Shown here: one piece after another, positions 47,875-59,215 of the stretch
Layout: every line of letters starts with the position of its first letter
Position numbering within the stretch: the first letter of the stretch is position 1
From: Lentinus brumalis
Lineage: Eukaryota; Basidiomycota; Agaricomycetes; Polyporales; Polyporaceae
Direction: 5' to 3'
Length of the DNA stretch: 64,000 nt
Assembly: GCA_001792895.1 (NCBI GenBank)
Contig: MARA01000007.1
Location: forward strand, 744,001-808,000
Notes under the pieces: model-generated
What the model was told of the DNA's origin: nothing
Database searches by the model: none
What the model saw: only the letters and a program-made list of their open reading frames with translations
Translations under genes and position numbers: made by a program

Positions 47875-48928
47875 ATGTCAGACGACACTTCGAGAAAACG
47901 AGCGCGGCTAGATGAGGGCGAAGAGGCCGTGGAACTGTCGACGGACGACTGCACCGCGGACGCTGAGTTCTGGTTCGATGACGGCAACATCATCTTGGAG
48001 GCCAAAGGAACACAATTCAAAGTCTATGAGGGTCCTCTCATTGCGCACTCGCCATTCTTCCGGGATATGCTTTCCTTGCCGCAACCGCAGGGCGCAACCG
48101 CCGGCAACGCGCCTCCTCTCGTGAAACTGCCGGAGTCGCCAGAAGACCTCAGGCATTTCTTGCGTGCTCTGATGCCGAGCAAGGAGATTCGGTGAGTCTC
48201 AGCAGTGCATTGGCGTCGTGTACATGCACTGACCCCATACCCCAAGCCCATTCATTCCCCCGCAACGGCCGTTTAATGCCGTGTCGGCCTGCATCCGACT
48301 AGGCCACAAGTATCAGGTCGACCGCCTCGTTGAGGAAGGCCTGAAGTATCTCCGGACGCTCTACCCCGACGATTTCTCCACCTTGGAGAAGCGGCATGAC
48401 GAGGAGGTCCCGGATGCCGCATATGCCATCAGCGTCGTCAACATCGCGCGTTTGACAGGCGCAGACTACCTCCTCCCCGTCGCGCTCGCACAGTGCTGCC
48501 AGCTTCGCTCAGACATCGTGAAGGGATTCCGTCGTGAAGACGGCACTTGCGAGTACCTCAGCACTGTCGATCTCGGGCGCTGCTTCCAGGCCAAGGAACT
48601 GCTCATCGAGGCGCGGGTTCAGGCGGCGCTGTCCATCTTCAATGGAAGGCCAGCCAGGGATTGCCTGGAAAGGGACGATGACACGATGTATCTACGGCAG
48701 CTCCAGGTCGATCTCCCGATGGGGCAGGTGGTCCCTCTGTGCAGGGGCGATGTTTTCAGGAAGTGGTGGCCAGCGTTGAGTTACTGCGTCCCCTCTCTGT
48801 GCCGCGAATGCGACGATATGCTCGCTCGAGCGGATACGCACAAGCAGCGGGAACTCTTTTTTCGGTTGCCGGAACTCGTCGGCGTGGAGGTGCAGGACTG
48901 GAGGAGGAAAAACAGGATGCCATATTGA
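47875..48928 (+). CDS. BTB/POZ protein 7
   Basis: Exons 47,875-48,191 and 48,247-48,928, 55 nt phase-2 intron (IR-PFI), 332 aa, open. N-terminus MSDDTSRKRARLDEGEE, BTB core FWFDDGNIILEAKGTQFKVY, GPLIAHSPFFRDMLSLPQP, LPESPEDLRHFLRALMPSKE. Exon 2: SACIRLGHKYQVDRLVEEGL, VNIARLTGADYLLPVALAQCC, LCRECDDML, FFRLPELVGVEVQDW and the ending KNRMPY. Gene 8 is its close tandem paralogue (ending KNRIPM). Confidence 0.93.
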
Positions 48929-49440
48929 CCAAGGGCGGGACGTAACATATCCGGTGAGATCTCCTCCTTCAACTTGCCGGAGTGAACTGAAACCTCTACT
49001 ATACGTAGGGACATATCTGAGCCTTTGCTTCCACTTACATGTACGATACTATCATGGTCCTAGAGCCCATCAGATTCTTCCCGCTCGAGGCTCGAGCATT
49101 TTTGCTCTGCTTGCTGGTACCAAGACTGCCGAGATTCTGCAGGCTGGCTTGAGCAATGAAGTCTCGGGAGCTCGATTGTTGCAGGCCTCAAGCGCATCGC
49201 CTGAAGAGCTCGTGAGTGTCGCTGGCGGTCTGACTGTCTGAGCAGAGAATTGAGCAGAGATTCCGCGTTGTCCTCGCGCGTGGCCTTGTACTTACGTACT
49301 TACACGCTGTTGTTATTGTACTTACGCCGGACTCATTTTACTTACCCGGTTTCATTTACCACCACTTACTCCCGTTCCACCACCTGTCACGGTCTATCCA
49401 TCTATCTCAGTGATCCTAGCGAAGCTTGCACCGTGACACA
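48929..49440. promoter_or_regulatory. Upstream region of BTB gene 8 with five ACTTAC motifs
   Basis: 512 bp with no gene. ACTTAC occurs at 49,290, 49,298, 49,320, 49,340 and 49,364, five times in 80 bp, about 75-150 bp before the ATG at 49,441. Confidence 0.5.
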
Positions 49441-50508
49441 ATGTCTGGCGAAGCTCCGAGGAAACGAGTTCGACTGGACGCCGAGGACGGAAAGGATGAC
49501 CATGAGCAATCGCAGGCAGACAGCTGCACCGCGGACGCTGAGTTCTGGTTCGACGACGGCAACATCATCTTGGAAGCAAAATCCACGCAGTTCAAGGTCT
49601 ATAAGGGTCCACTGATCGAACACTCGCCATTCTTCCGGGATATGCTCTCATTGCCACAACCGCAGCCAGAGGATGCAACAACCAGCGACGCGCCTCATGT
49701 GGTCCCCTCGCGGAATCTCCAGAGGACCTCAGGCATCTCCTGAGGGCTATAATGCCCAGCAAGCGGATCCGGTGAGTCACAGCAGTTCTTGCTGAGTCCT
49801 GCGCCTGCACCGACATCGCGTTCAAGCTCCTTCATACCCCCGGAGCGGCCGTTTCACGCAATTTCGGCATGTATCCGACTGGGCCACAAGTACCAGATCG
49901 ACGGCCTCGTCGAGGAAGGTCTGAAGTACCTCCGTACATTCTACCCCGATGACTACTTCACCTTGGAGAAGCGGCGCCGTGAGGAGGCCCCGAGTACCAT
50001 ATGCGCTATCGGCGTCGTCAACATCGCGCGTTTGACAGGCGCGGACTACCTCCTCCCCGTCGCGCTCGTGGAGTGCTGCCGGCTCGGCTCAGCCATCGTC
50101 GAGGGCTTGCGCCGTGAAGATGACACTATCGAGTCCCTCAGCACTGCTGACCTCGGGCGCTGCTTCGAGGCCAAGCAGAAGCTCATCGAGACGCGGGTTG
50201 AAGCGGCGTTCGACATCTTTGACGGCGAGCCATCGGAAGATTGCTCGGCGAGAGAGAAAGACACGGAGCACCTGCGGGAGCTCCACACTGATCTCTCTCA
50301 GACGCTCTCCCATCGTCTTTGCAGCCCCGATGTCCTCGAGAGGTGGTGGCCGTCATTGAGTCACTACGTTCCTCCGCTATGCGCTGAGTGCGATGGGATG
50401 CTCAGGCAAGCAGATCGGGACAGGCAGCGCGCGATATTTCATCACCTACCCGAACTCGTGGGCGTGGATGTGGAGGGATGGAAGAAGAAGAACAGGATCC
50501 CAATGTGA
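49441..50508 (+). CDS. BTB/POZ protein 8 (apparent frameshift)
   Basis: Exons 49,441-49,771 and 49,827-50,508, 55 nt phase-2 intron. N-terminus MSGEAPRKRVRLDAEDGKDD, BTB core FWFDDGNIILEAKSTQFKVY, GPLIEHSPFFRDMLSLPQP. Near 49,705 (GTGGTCCCCTCGCGG) one base, probably a C, is missing: LAESPEDLRHLLRAIMPSKR follows in another frame, and as written translation stops at 49,743. Exon 2 is open: SACIRLGHKYQIDGLVEEGL, VNIARLTGADYLLPVALVECC, LCAECDGML, LPELVGVDVEGW, KKKNRIPM. The break lies in the same variable loop as in gene 1. Confidence 0.85.
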
Positions 50509-53500
50509 CCAAGAGCCCGAAGCGTGTCTATGGTGAGGCGTCGTTGCGTTCCACCTGACTTGAAGCTCATATACAGGGACATGTTCAGTGTCATAGCGTA
50601 CGTGTAGGAATATACAACGACCGTCGAGCGTATCAAATACTTTCCCGCTTCACTCTATCGTCGGCAAGTTGCTGCTACCACCGAAGTCCCCCCGATGACC
50701 ATTGCCTTCACACCTGGGGTCTCAGATCTCAGGCCTTGTGGGCGTCGCACCAGGGCCGGACTTGGCAGGTCGTGAAGACTCGGGGAGGTACTCGTTCTCG
50801 ATCAGGCCACTTATCGTCCCTGCCCCGGCTACTGGTCAATGTCCGTCTCGACGTACGTTTCCTCTTCGTGATGGACCTTGCTGAGCTCTCTCTCTCTCTT
50901 CGCGATATGGACTCAGAGGACAGCTACGTTCTCTGCAGCTCTGCTCGATGCCGTTCAAGGTGTCTCAGCGACCAGGATGATGATGGTGAGCGCGTCTCTT
51001 GAATCGAGGGTTGGTGAGGCCTACTCACATCGCAAGACAGGTCTGGTGTGTCATTGGCGAGATTTGTAGCTCAGGTGAAGCTCACGGCGGTCCCGTGTCC
51101 TGACCCTCGGACACCGGCTGAGATAGACATGCCTTTCTTACCAGGAAGTTCTGTCTAGCAATGTTCTGTCGGCCGCTGAGATCATCCGTTCTATCTGCGA
51201 AATGTGAAGTGAGTCTTTCCCTATATCGCAAGTCACGAGGCCATAGCAAATCAACTCTAACCCCGTCAACCAGGTTGCCCTTCGTATAAGGAACATCCTT
51301 GACGCGGTCGAAAACGGGGCGGCTGTAAGCGCGATCGGGCAGATGAAGAGCCTGCAAGCCGCTTGTGGACGTCATACTTTACGGGCGTAGTTATACGGGC
51401 AAGCAGGTGCCGTGTGGTAATTGCGAGGTGCGCGATATGGCAGTTACAGTGGACTACATAGTCATCTTCTCTGTATGACCCGCTCCGGTTGAAACAGTCG
51501 AGCGTACCGTCAGATGACGGCACCGGGGAAGCCACTTCATAAGTCGCGGTGCTTCCGTATACATACACAGTCGCCGAAGCAGAACCGAAGGACACAGGGG
51601 TCATCAGGGAGTGAGTTCTGTCTGCCTCCAGCTCTCGTTCGATGGTTGATCACGTCGCAGGAGCAAAGTCAATGTACGCCGCATGAGACCGCGCGTCTCG
51701 CCCGAGTCGGCTTCGATGTGCTCCGTCGCAGAAATTATGGAACGCACCGCGCCGCATTGTGCCGACGCAGCGCGCGGTCCACATGGGTCGAGTGCGCAGG
51801 ACAGGAGAAGCCAGGATATCATCGCCCAGTGCGCTCTAGACGACCCCAGCTCACCTCACATATCGTAAGTCCTTCCAGCCAGGCTGATATTCTTGTTGCG
51901 TTGCGTTGCATTTCCGCCACCGTTCCGTGTTGTAAGTCTTTGCGCATTCTTCCGCCCGTGCTGTAAGTGTTTGCTCATTCGTCCTCCGACGGCGCGCTGA
52001 ACATTGTCGGCATGCCTCACGCTGTATCAGAGTTGTGAATTCTAGGATAGAGTCGAGCTTCGTTGGCCGACGATCGCAGAAGGCGTCAAGCTTCGAGGTG
52101 CCCGTACGTGGCTCGGGAACTTCCTACGTGCTCGCGTGCTTACGCCGACGCCGCCATATACGGTGTTCCTGAGGAGTCATCCTGGCTCGGCCCTGAGAAC
52201 ATTGCAGCCGCCGTAGAAGTGGTCGGTGTTCCTGAGCGCAGAGCACCTCATCCCGCTCTATGTACGCGCTACGTACCCCTTCCCGGCCGCTCTCATGGAC
52301 ATAGGTGCTACCGTCCATCCTCAAAGCACCTGCTCAGCTGCGATGCACACGTAGGTCAGTACTCAAGTTCACTCAGCTGTTACGGATTGCACTCACCTGA
52401 TTAATACCTCTAGATATGCCGCTCGCCATCTTGTATACGCAACCTTATCAGGTTCGAACACAGCGTGTGCACGGACCAGGTCTTCGGGGAGCTTAACTTC
52501 CGGCGCGCGGTCAACTTGACCCATGCCGAACAGTTCAAGGGATCGAAGACGTCGGGGCATTCGACTCCGATTTCGAATGTGGTAGCGTCTGGCATCTCAT
52601 CAGAGTACGTATAGTCCTTGCTCGCCGGTGCGTGCGTGACCCCACCCTATGCAATGAGAGGCATTACCTTGCCAAACTTGACTTTGGGAAGCACGGCTGC
52701 CGTGACGCAGTTTGGACCGCAACAAGGCCACTGCGTTGAAGGCGGAGCTCGGCATTACAGCGCGTCGTCCACAGCACATGGTATCTATCCAGCGGTCCGT
52801 CTGGCCTCATACTGTGATCGCTGACTTACTGACGTTTTCTGCCACAGCGACCTCGGTTAAAAACATGTGGCAGCGAGCAAGTTGCGTCCGGACCATCCTT
52901 GATTCCTACAAGGTCAGGTTACGGTCATCATGAGGACATCTCACGCACGGTTCGGACCGGTGATCAACGTCGTCGGTCGTCGGGACGTAAGCTCCATCTT
53001 TGCAAAGCTGTTCCGTGATTAGAGCGGCTTCTGATGTGGCGGGCCTTTTTGCAGTGTCCACTGTCAGCCATGCATCGCACGGTCTCCCCGTCTATCTCCT
53101 CCTGTTCGCAGGGCCCATGTCGAGCCTCTCGACGGCCCAGCTGCGTGATTGGCCGGATCGCTCGCGACCTGTCTGTAAGTTGTATGTGTGTCGAACGCCC
53201 ATCAGCTTCTATGCTAATATCATGGAGCAGGGTGTCACTACAGTGACTACACTGTGGTTCGTTGAGACGTGCAGGACCGCCGGGCGCATCTCGGTAGCCA
53301 GAAAGGCGTCAGCTATCATATGCAGACGTCGTTCGGACACGTCAAGGGGAGCAGCGACTCCTGAGGGTTGAACAGCCCCGGATACATATGGCGCTTCCGA
53401 AGGGCGGATCTCCGCGTGACATGCGTGCGCCCATGTGAATGCGACGTATCCGCAGGTGCGTTCGTTGTCGGTGGTCTCAATATTCCGGGGCGAGAATGGC

Positions 53501-54731
53501 TGGCTCTGTTACTAGCGCGTACGCTGGTAACGCCAGTGCAACGTATAACCTGGATTCCTCCACTGCGCACAGACGTGACAGAGGACCGAACACATATCAA
53601 ATGACCTTACGCGAAACTGATATTCGTCGCAGAAGCATCGCTCCGCATGGCCGTGTGGAGAACGGCTCAAGATCTCGTTTCGCCGGGACGCAGAGAGTCT
53701 ATTCGATGCGTGGTTTCTCATGCCACCACGGATCTATGTCGATGCGTGGAGTACGGAGATCCTCTCAATGACAGTATACTTATCCGTGAAGGGCGCTCAT
53801 CCTGCATGATATACTTAGTGAACCACCCTCAGAGACGTCAATGGCGGTGCAGCTAGCACCTCCTCTACCTTTGGCCCGCTGAAGGATCCATTGGAGGGCT
53901 ATTGCATCCGTCAGCATACGGTCTTTGATCTGCTGGCCTTCTTGCAATTGCGAAGTTGAACGTGGCACCTTCTCGAACTTTGTGAGTTGATCGGGGTTGA
54001 TGGATTTACTTACCGTCTAGGCAACGTCCACGTCAAACGCCTTCCTACAGGTGAAAGTCCAACTTTGCGAACTCCGCCTTACTTTGATACGACAAACACG
54101 CGCTCTTCCCGAACATGATGAGCCGTCAAGGACAAGTCCCCCGCAGAGGCAACCTGCCCCTCTCCGCCACGAAGGCGAAGCTGCAGGGTCAGAGGATTGG
54201 TGTTCATATGTCAGCTCTGATGTTGACTTGTTCAGGTGCCGCTGGAGAGCTGACCATTGTCCCAGGGTCCCACCTGCAACTCTCGCCGTTTCGGAGCTGG
54301 GTCAAGCCGGATGAGGAGCGACTGGGGCCTTATCACCCTGTCTCTCACGTAGCGGGACGAGAGCGGAAGGCGCCGCTTTACGAGGCAGACACTCTCATCC
54401 GAAGTCTGTCGTGGGTAAGCATCGATTCGCGCTCGGCCTTCTGGTAGTTGACACACGATCAAGAAAAGAACAAGAAGTACTGAATGCACCCAATCATGAA
54501 ATCACGCCGCACGGCTTCTATCACGAGGTGCGCTGGCAGTGCCGTGCACTCGCAGTTGCCACCCGAATCCAGTAGCCCTGCAATGGTGAACCTTACCGAC
54601 TCCCCCGGCGGGCAGACCGGCGTCTGCAGCGACAGCTTCTTCTCAAGCTCCCCTTAATAGCACCTGGCGGTGCCATGGGTGCCTTGTCAGATTCGTCTCC
54701 GCCCCCCCTCCAGAGCGTCCTGTCCACCTCA
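50509..54731. other. Unassigned 4.2 kb tract
   Basis: No gene could be assembled. It has short coding-like stretches bounded by splice-like sites, for example 51,683-51,868 (ends before GTAAGT), 52,063-52,404, 52,420-52,600 and 54,115-54,447 (contains GELTIVPGSH). None can be joined into one frame and none has a certain domain. A near-tandem GTAAGT(C/G)TTTG...ATTC repeat sits at 51,931-51,985. It could be a decayed many-exon gene or non-coding DNA. Confidence 0.35.
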
Positions 54732-56135
54732 ATGGCGGCGGCTGATTCCTTCCCGCTACCGCGAGCTGAGGTCAGACATCGGTTCATCGTAGCGACTCGC
54801 TCACTGATCCAGTCCTCGCCTGCAGCTCATTGCGTTATTCTTGGAATCTCTCCTCTTCGGCGCTTTCGCGGTCCTGTACTTCATATCGATATGGATCCTC
54901 ATGTATCGTGAACACCGTCATGGCCGCTCGAAAGTGAACAAGTGGATGTTCGCAACAGCAACGACGATGTTCGTATTGGCTATCGCGGTGAGTCACTGTC
55001 CACAACGGCTGGGTCAAATGCTGACGGCTTCCTGTACCAGCACCTCTGTTTTGACGTCCAGCGAGCTGTCGACGGCTTCATCGTCCATGGCGGCACTCCC
55101 ACGGGCACCAACGACTTCTACAGCTGGCTGAGCAACCCTACCCACGTCGGGAAGTCGGTCATATACATAACACAGACGCTAGTAGGCGACTGCTTCGTGG
55201 TGCGTGCACGACGAACTTCGGGGCTCTGAATGCTCATCGCTGACCGGGGGCGATCATCGCTATCTAGACATATCGTCTTTATGTCGTCTGGAGCCGGTCG
55301 CGCTTCATCTTGATTCTGCCGACGCTCCTGCTCATTGGTACAGCAAGTAAGAGCCCTGGTGAATTCATTGAACACCGGACGCTCACAGCTCTCTCTCTGT
55401 CCGCCAGTCGCCGGCTACGGCATCTGTTACGAATTGACCCAGATCAAGGGCGTCGGCGCCATCTTCGAGAACAACCTCGTGCCATGGATCACGTCTTTCT
55501 TCTCGCTCTCGCTGACAACGAACGTCCTCGCAACGTGTGAGTCCACCCACCCACCTCTACCCCTGCACCACTCATCACCGTCCTATACAGTGCTCATTAC
55601 GGGACGAATCATGTGGTCAAACCACAGGGTCAAGCAGTATCGCGCAGGATATGCCGCTGTGACGCGCTGGGGAGTCATCGAAACCATCGTCCAGTCCGCA
55701 GCCATCTACTCGGCGGCGCTCGTCTCATTGCTCGCCACCTACGTCGCCGGCTCGAACGCGCAGTACGTCTGTCTTGACGCCCTCCAACCGCTCATCGTGA
55801 GTTACCGCAGTGGGAACACGCAGCGAGGGTAATGCTGATTTCTGCGCTCGCCGCAGGGTGTCGTGTTCACGCTGATCATCATCCGCGTCGGCCTCAACGA
55901 GACCGCCAGCGACGCTGGGCACGGGGTCAGTCAGGACTCGCGCATTACTGCCGCCCCTGCCCACGGCCCGCACCATGCGTCACACTACCCCATGCGGCCG
56001 CTGGCGATCAACGTGTCTGTCTCGCAGACGCACGACGCCGAGAGCTTGGACGGGTTTGAGCGGAAGGACGTCGTTCACGTCACGAAGGATCCGGTTCTAG
56101 ACCTCGAAAGCGGGAATCGGAGTATCACGCCATGA
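54732..56135 (+). CDS. Seven-transmembrane protein, uncharacterised Agaricomycete family
   Basis: Seven exons: 54,732-54,770, 54,826-54,987, 55,041-55,199, 55,268-55,346, 55,408-55,536, 55,591-55,796, 55,857-56,135; 350 aa, all phases match. Hydrophobic segments: IALFLESLLFGAFAVLYFIS, MFATATTMFVLAIA, VIYITQTLVGDCFV, FILILPTLLLIGTAIAGYG, ITSFFSLSLTTNVLATLLIT, TIVQSAAIYSAALVSLLATY and LIGVVFTLIIIRVGL. The TM3-loop YRLYVVWSRSR and the ENNLVPWITSFFSLSL region resemble a very common mushroom family of unknown function; I recall the family but no role. The cytosolic tail (about 75 aa) is hydrophilic. The start exon codes 13 residues and was chosen because it splices in frame onto AELIALFLES. A receptor-like or transport function is possible but unproven. 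Confidence 0.92.
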
Positions 56136-56533
56136 CAGCCGGCAGATCGAGCTCGGTATGCAAACTGGTAGGTTCCAGAGATCTAGGGAGGAGGATTCGT
56201 ACATGTAAGATATGAGTGGATGCGGTGCGAAGACAGGGAAAACGGTGGTGACTACTGGGCACCCATCTTTTCGCTCACTTTCTTACTTATAGTTCTTTTT
56301 TTATTCTCACTGGGGTGCGACGCTAGGTCCACCGTTCCTGTGTTGTATGGACTCTTGAGTAGGTAGCGAGACCGTGTGTAGAATTTTGTGACTAATACTG
56401 ATATGACAGTCCACTCGTTCGGCTTGCGTCGCCCCAGGACGAGTAATCTGCGACTATTCAGGACGGGCAGGAATAATGAGTTACTCACTGTATTGACTAC
56501 TGAGGTCGAATAGATATTATACAGATCATACCA

Positions 56534-58342
56534 CTACAATAGTAGTCCTGCAGACACAGCTCCCCAGAACAGCCACGCAGAGACCTGGCTCCTACTCACC
56601 GCCGCATTCGACGAAGACGAGGTCGGAGTCGACGCGCGGTCGGTCGCGCTTGCACCGACTGTGCCGTCGGTAGCTTCCACCGTAGCCACCGACCCGATGG
56701 TCGGACTCGGCGCGGGCCCCGTCACGCCGTTCATCGCAGTCGCAGTTTCTGAGAGCTGCGCGAAACCCACGGACGGCGGCTGTGCGCGGAAGACAGAGTA
56801 GACGTTCTTGAGGAACGTGTCCCCGATGATCCACGGCGGGGCGCTGCCGCCGGTCTGACCGATGGAGAAGAACGCGCCGACGCACATGTCCGGGGTCGTG
56901 CCCTGGCCGACGAGGAAGTCTGCGTTCGAGATGGGCCAGGAGATCGTGCTGCTGCCGAAGCGCATCGTCACGTTCACGGTCGTTGCGCACGCTGGGAGGC
57001 GGTGTCACTGTGTCAGACGGGCCGCTCAGGCGAGGACTGCCTCGAGAACTCACGGTACTGGTAGAAGCCCTGGTTCTGGCCAGTCAGCGCCTGGCTGTTG
57101 GGGATCTGGGCGTAGAGCGCGGCGACGACGTCCTCCGGGCCACTAACGAGGGTTGTGCCGGTGTCAATAGCGCCATACGAGTCAGAACCAGACGGGAGCG
57201 TGACGGAGTTCCCGTTGACATTGAGGCCTGACAAGGACAACGTCATGGAGCTGGCAACGGCACGGCTGCAAAGCTACTGACCGGTGAGTTCCTGGAGCCA
57301 GAATCCCTCCTGCCCATCCGGGATGTCCTGGTAGTCGATGTCGCCGGTGAACAGCGACGTGTTGACGGCGCCGAGGCTGAACGTGCCTCCCGGCTCGAGC
57401 TCTTGCGCGCTTTGCACGTCGAGGAAACGGGTCAGCTGGAAGGCCATCAAGGGCTGGTCGAGCGTTCCGTTGTTGCTCGCGAGTGCTTCCCAGAAGGGAG
57501 TCGCACCAGACGACGCGATCGTCTGGAAGCCCATTCCCATAAGTCCCGAGACGGGCGCGGTAAGAACGCCAGATTCCTGTGTCACCACAGCTGCAAGCCG
57601 ATGAGCTAGGGGTCGACAATACACCAAGGTGAAATGAGCTCACCGAAGATTTGCGGGTTCAGTTCGAAGCCGGCCATTCGCACCACATCTTGACCCAATG
57701 TTCCCCGTGCAGCGCCAGACCCATATGTGATGGAGAACGGCGTGTTCAGGTCCTTGAATGTCGACGACGCTGCACGTCACCACGAGACAGGTGAGATACG
57801 TCCGCTGGACATAAGTATAGAGAGTGCGCGCACCGGATGAATCAAACTTGGCGATGCCGTCATTGAAGGATGACAGACCATCAGATGCAGCGAGCCAGAG
57901 ATCCCTGGATACAAGTCAATCGTACGGCTACGACCGCAGAACCGATGCACGTACGAGGAGCCGGTGTCGAGGATGACATTGTAGGCTACCGGAGGCGTGC
58001 CAACGGCTATGGAGCCATAGAAACTCGTGTCGGCATCCTGGTTAGTGAGCCTGAACAACGGGGATTGCGTAAGAATAGCACACGATCAACGGGTAACGGG
58101 ACGCACAGGTTCATGCCACTCGCGCGCTTCTGCAGCCCGCTCCGTCCTTGGTACTTTGCCACCAGCAAGTCCTTCTGCTGCTTCAACCAAGCCGAGACCT
58201 CGGTGGCATTGCGTTTCGGAGGTGCGCGTCTCAGGAGAGGTATCGAGCGAGGGAGAGATGATTCCGGAGCCGCCAGGGCTTCTTGGTGGGCGAGCAAGAG
58301 AAAACATGAGACCGCGAGCCAGTGCGGGAGAAGATGCATCAT
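56534..58342 (-). CDS. Secreted, GPI-type aspartic protease (A1 family)
   Basis: Minus strand, seven exons: 58,342-58,107, 58,050-57,955, 57,904-57,834, 57,769-57,644, 57,590-57,282, 57,227-57,054, 56,991-56,534; 489 aa, phases consistent. Signal peptide HWLAVSCFLLLAHQEALA, a propeptide of about 60 residues rich in Lys/Arg, then the mature enzyme starting near DADTSFYGSIAVGTPPVAY. Both catalytic motifs are present: ILDTGSSDLWLA and AIDTGTTLVSG. Other pepsin-family marks are SITYGSGAARGTLGQD, GLMGMGF and PPWIIGDTFLKNVYSVF. The C-terminus is Ser/Thr-rich and ends AWLFWGAVSAGLLL, as in GPI-anchored or membrane-tethered proteases. Likely role: protein breakdown at the cell surface or outside. Length and structure are normal and there is no sign of decay. 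Confidence 0.96.
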
Positions 58343-58687
58343 GGTCGTAACGTCGTCCCGCGTCCAGATCCCAGGAGAGTGGATGAGAAATGGGATGGTG
58401 AGGGTGAAGAATCCGGAGGGGCAGCGTAAGGCGAGGTCGACGAACGCAAATGATATAAAGGTGCTGCGCACCACAGCGTCCCAAAGACATGGTACGGTCG
58501 TGTTCTGTCAGGGCTGCGTACCAGCGTTCCGGGATATTTTAAAATGCGAAGATCTGCGGGAAACGTGGGAAGCACCGGATGCAGTAAGTACCACGTCAGG
58601 CCCTGGTCCTCTCCGAAACCTTAGGCATCTTGGCAGCAGATACTCATAAGATTCTTGGAGTCGACGAGGCGAGAGGCGGAGGACTAG
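58343..58687. other. Protease promoter region and flank
   Basis: 345 bp upstream of the protease start. A TTTATATC box lies roughly 110 bp before the ATG on the minus strand. No gene seen. Confidence 0.45.
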
Positions 58688-58921
58688 TTACATAGTAGCG
58701 ATCGCGGGCGGCGGCTTGGTCCAACCACGGGCATATTCCATCATGCCGACGGCCGCACTGCCGTGCGCAGCATGCGATGATTGGCCCTTCGGGCCCGCAG
58801 CATACTCGACCGACATTGCTGTAAGCCTGTAAATAAACTTGTTACTCACGTAAGTCACAGTACATACTGCGATAGATGTCAGTGCATACCAGGCAATGCG
58901 GGTGAAGATGTCGACACGCAT
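58688..58921 (-). CDS. Small membrane-type ORF, uncertain
   Basis: A 77-codon minus-strand frame beginning MRVDIFTRIAWYALTSIAVC, with one hydrophobic stretch (ALTSIAVCTVTYV) followed by a hydrophilic, Gly/Ala/His-containing half ending KPPPAIATM. A 63 nt GT-AG segment inside (GTATGC...TTTACAG) is a multiple of three, so a spliced 56-residue version lacking most of the hydrophobic part is equally possible. No family recognised. It could be a small organelle or membrane protein, or a chance frame. Confidence 0.35.
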   Translation of the reverse strand: MRVDIFTRIAWYALTSIAVCTVTYVSNKFIYRLTAMSVEYAAGPKGQSSHAAHGSAAVGMMEYARGWTKPPPAIATM

Positions 58922-59215
58922 AGGATAATTTCGCAGGACTGATGTCCCCTGTTGCTCACTTTCTGCGCCGTCCTGTCACTCTGGCAAAAAATTGCTCACA
59001 TAAAGGTCGAAAAAGATCGTGGGGGAGAGCACGTCAGTATTGTTGTTGTTGGTGGGGTGGTGGTGGTCACGGTGCAGGACGAGGGGATAAGCGCCTAACC
59101 TCGTTGCTTTCGTTCACCCACTGCCAGATCTTCAGAACGGTTCCTTCTGCACCGTCGTACAATCTGGGCTGCAATATTTTTGTTCAAGACCCCAGAGGGC
59201 TGACTCTCCACGGGA
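58922..59215. other. Upstream region of BTB gene 9
   Basis: 294 bp between the small ORF and BTB gene 9, including a short GTGG/GTTGTTG-rich stretch near 59,040-59,065. No gene. Confidence 0.5.

Noticed and set aside
54115..54447. Possible phytanoyl-CoA dioxygenase fragment (GELTIVPGSH)
   Set aside because: Only one short motif fits. The upstream HxD pair and the downstream His/Arg region could not be found in any frame, so a chance match is likely.
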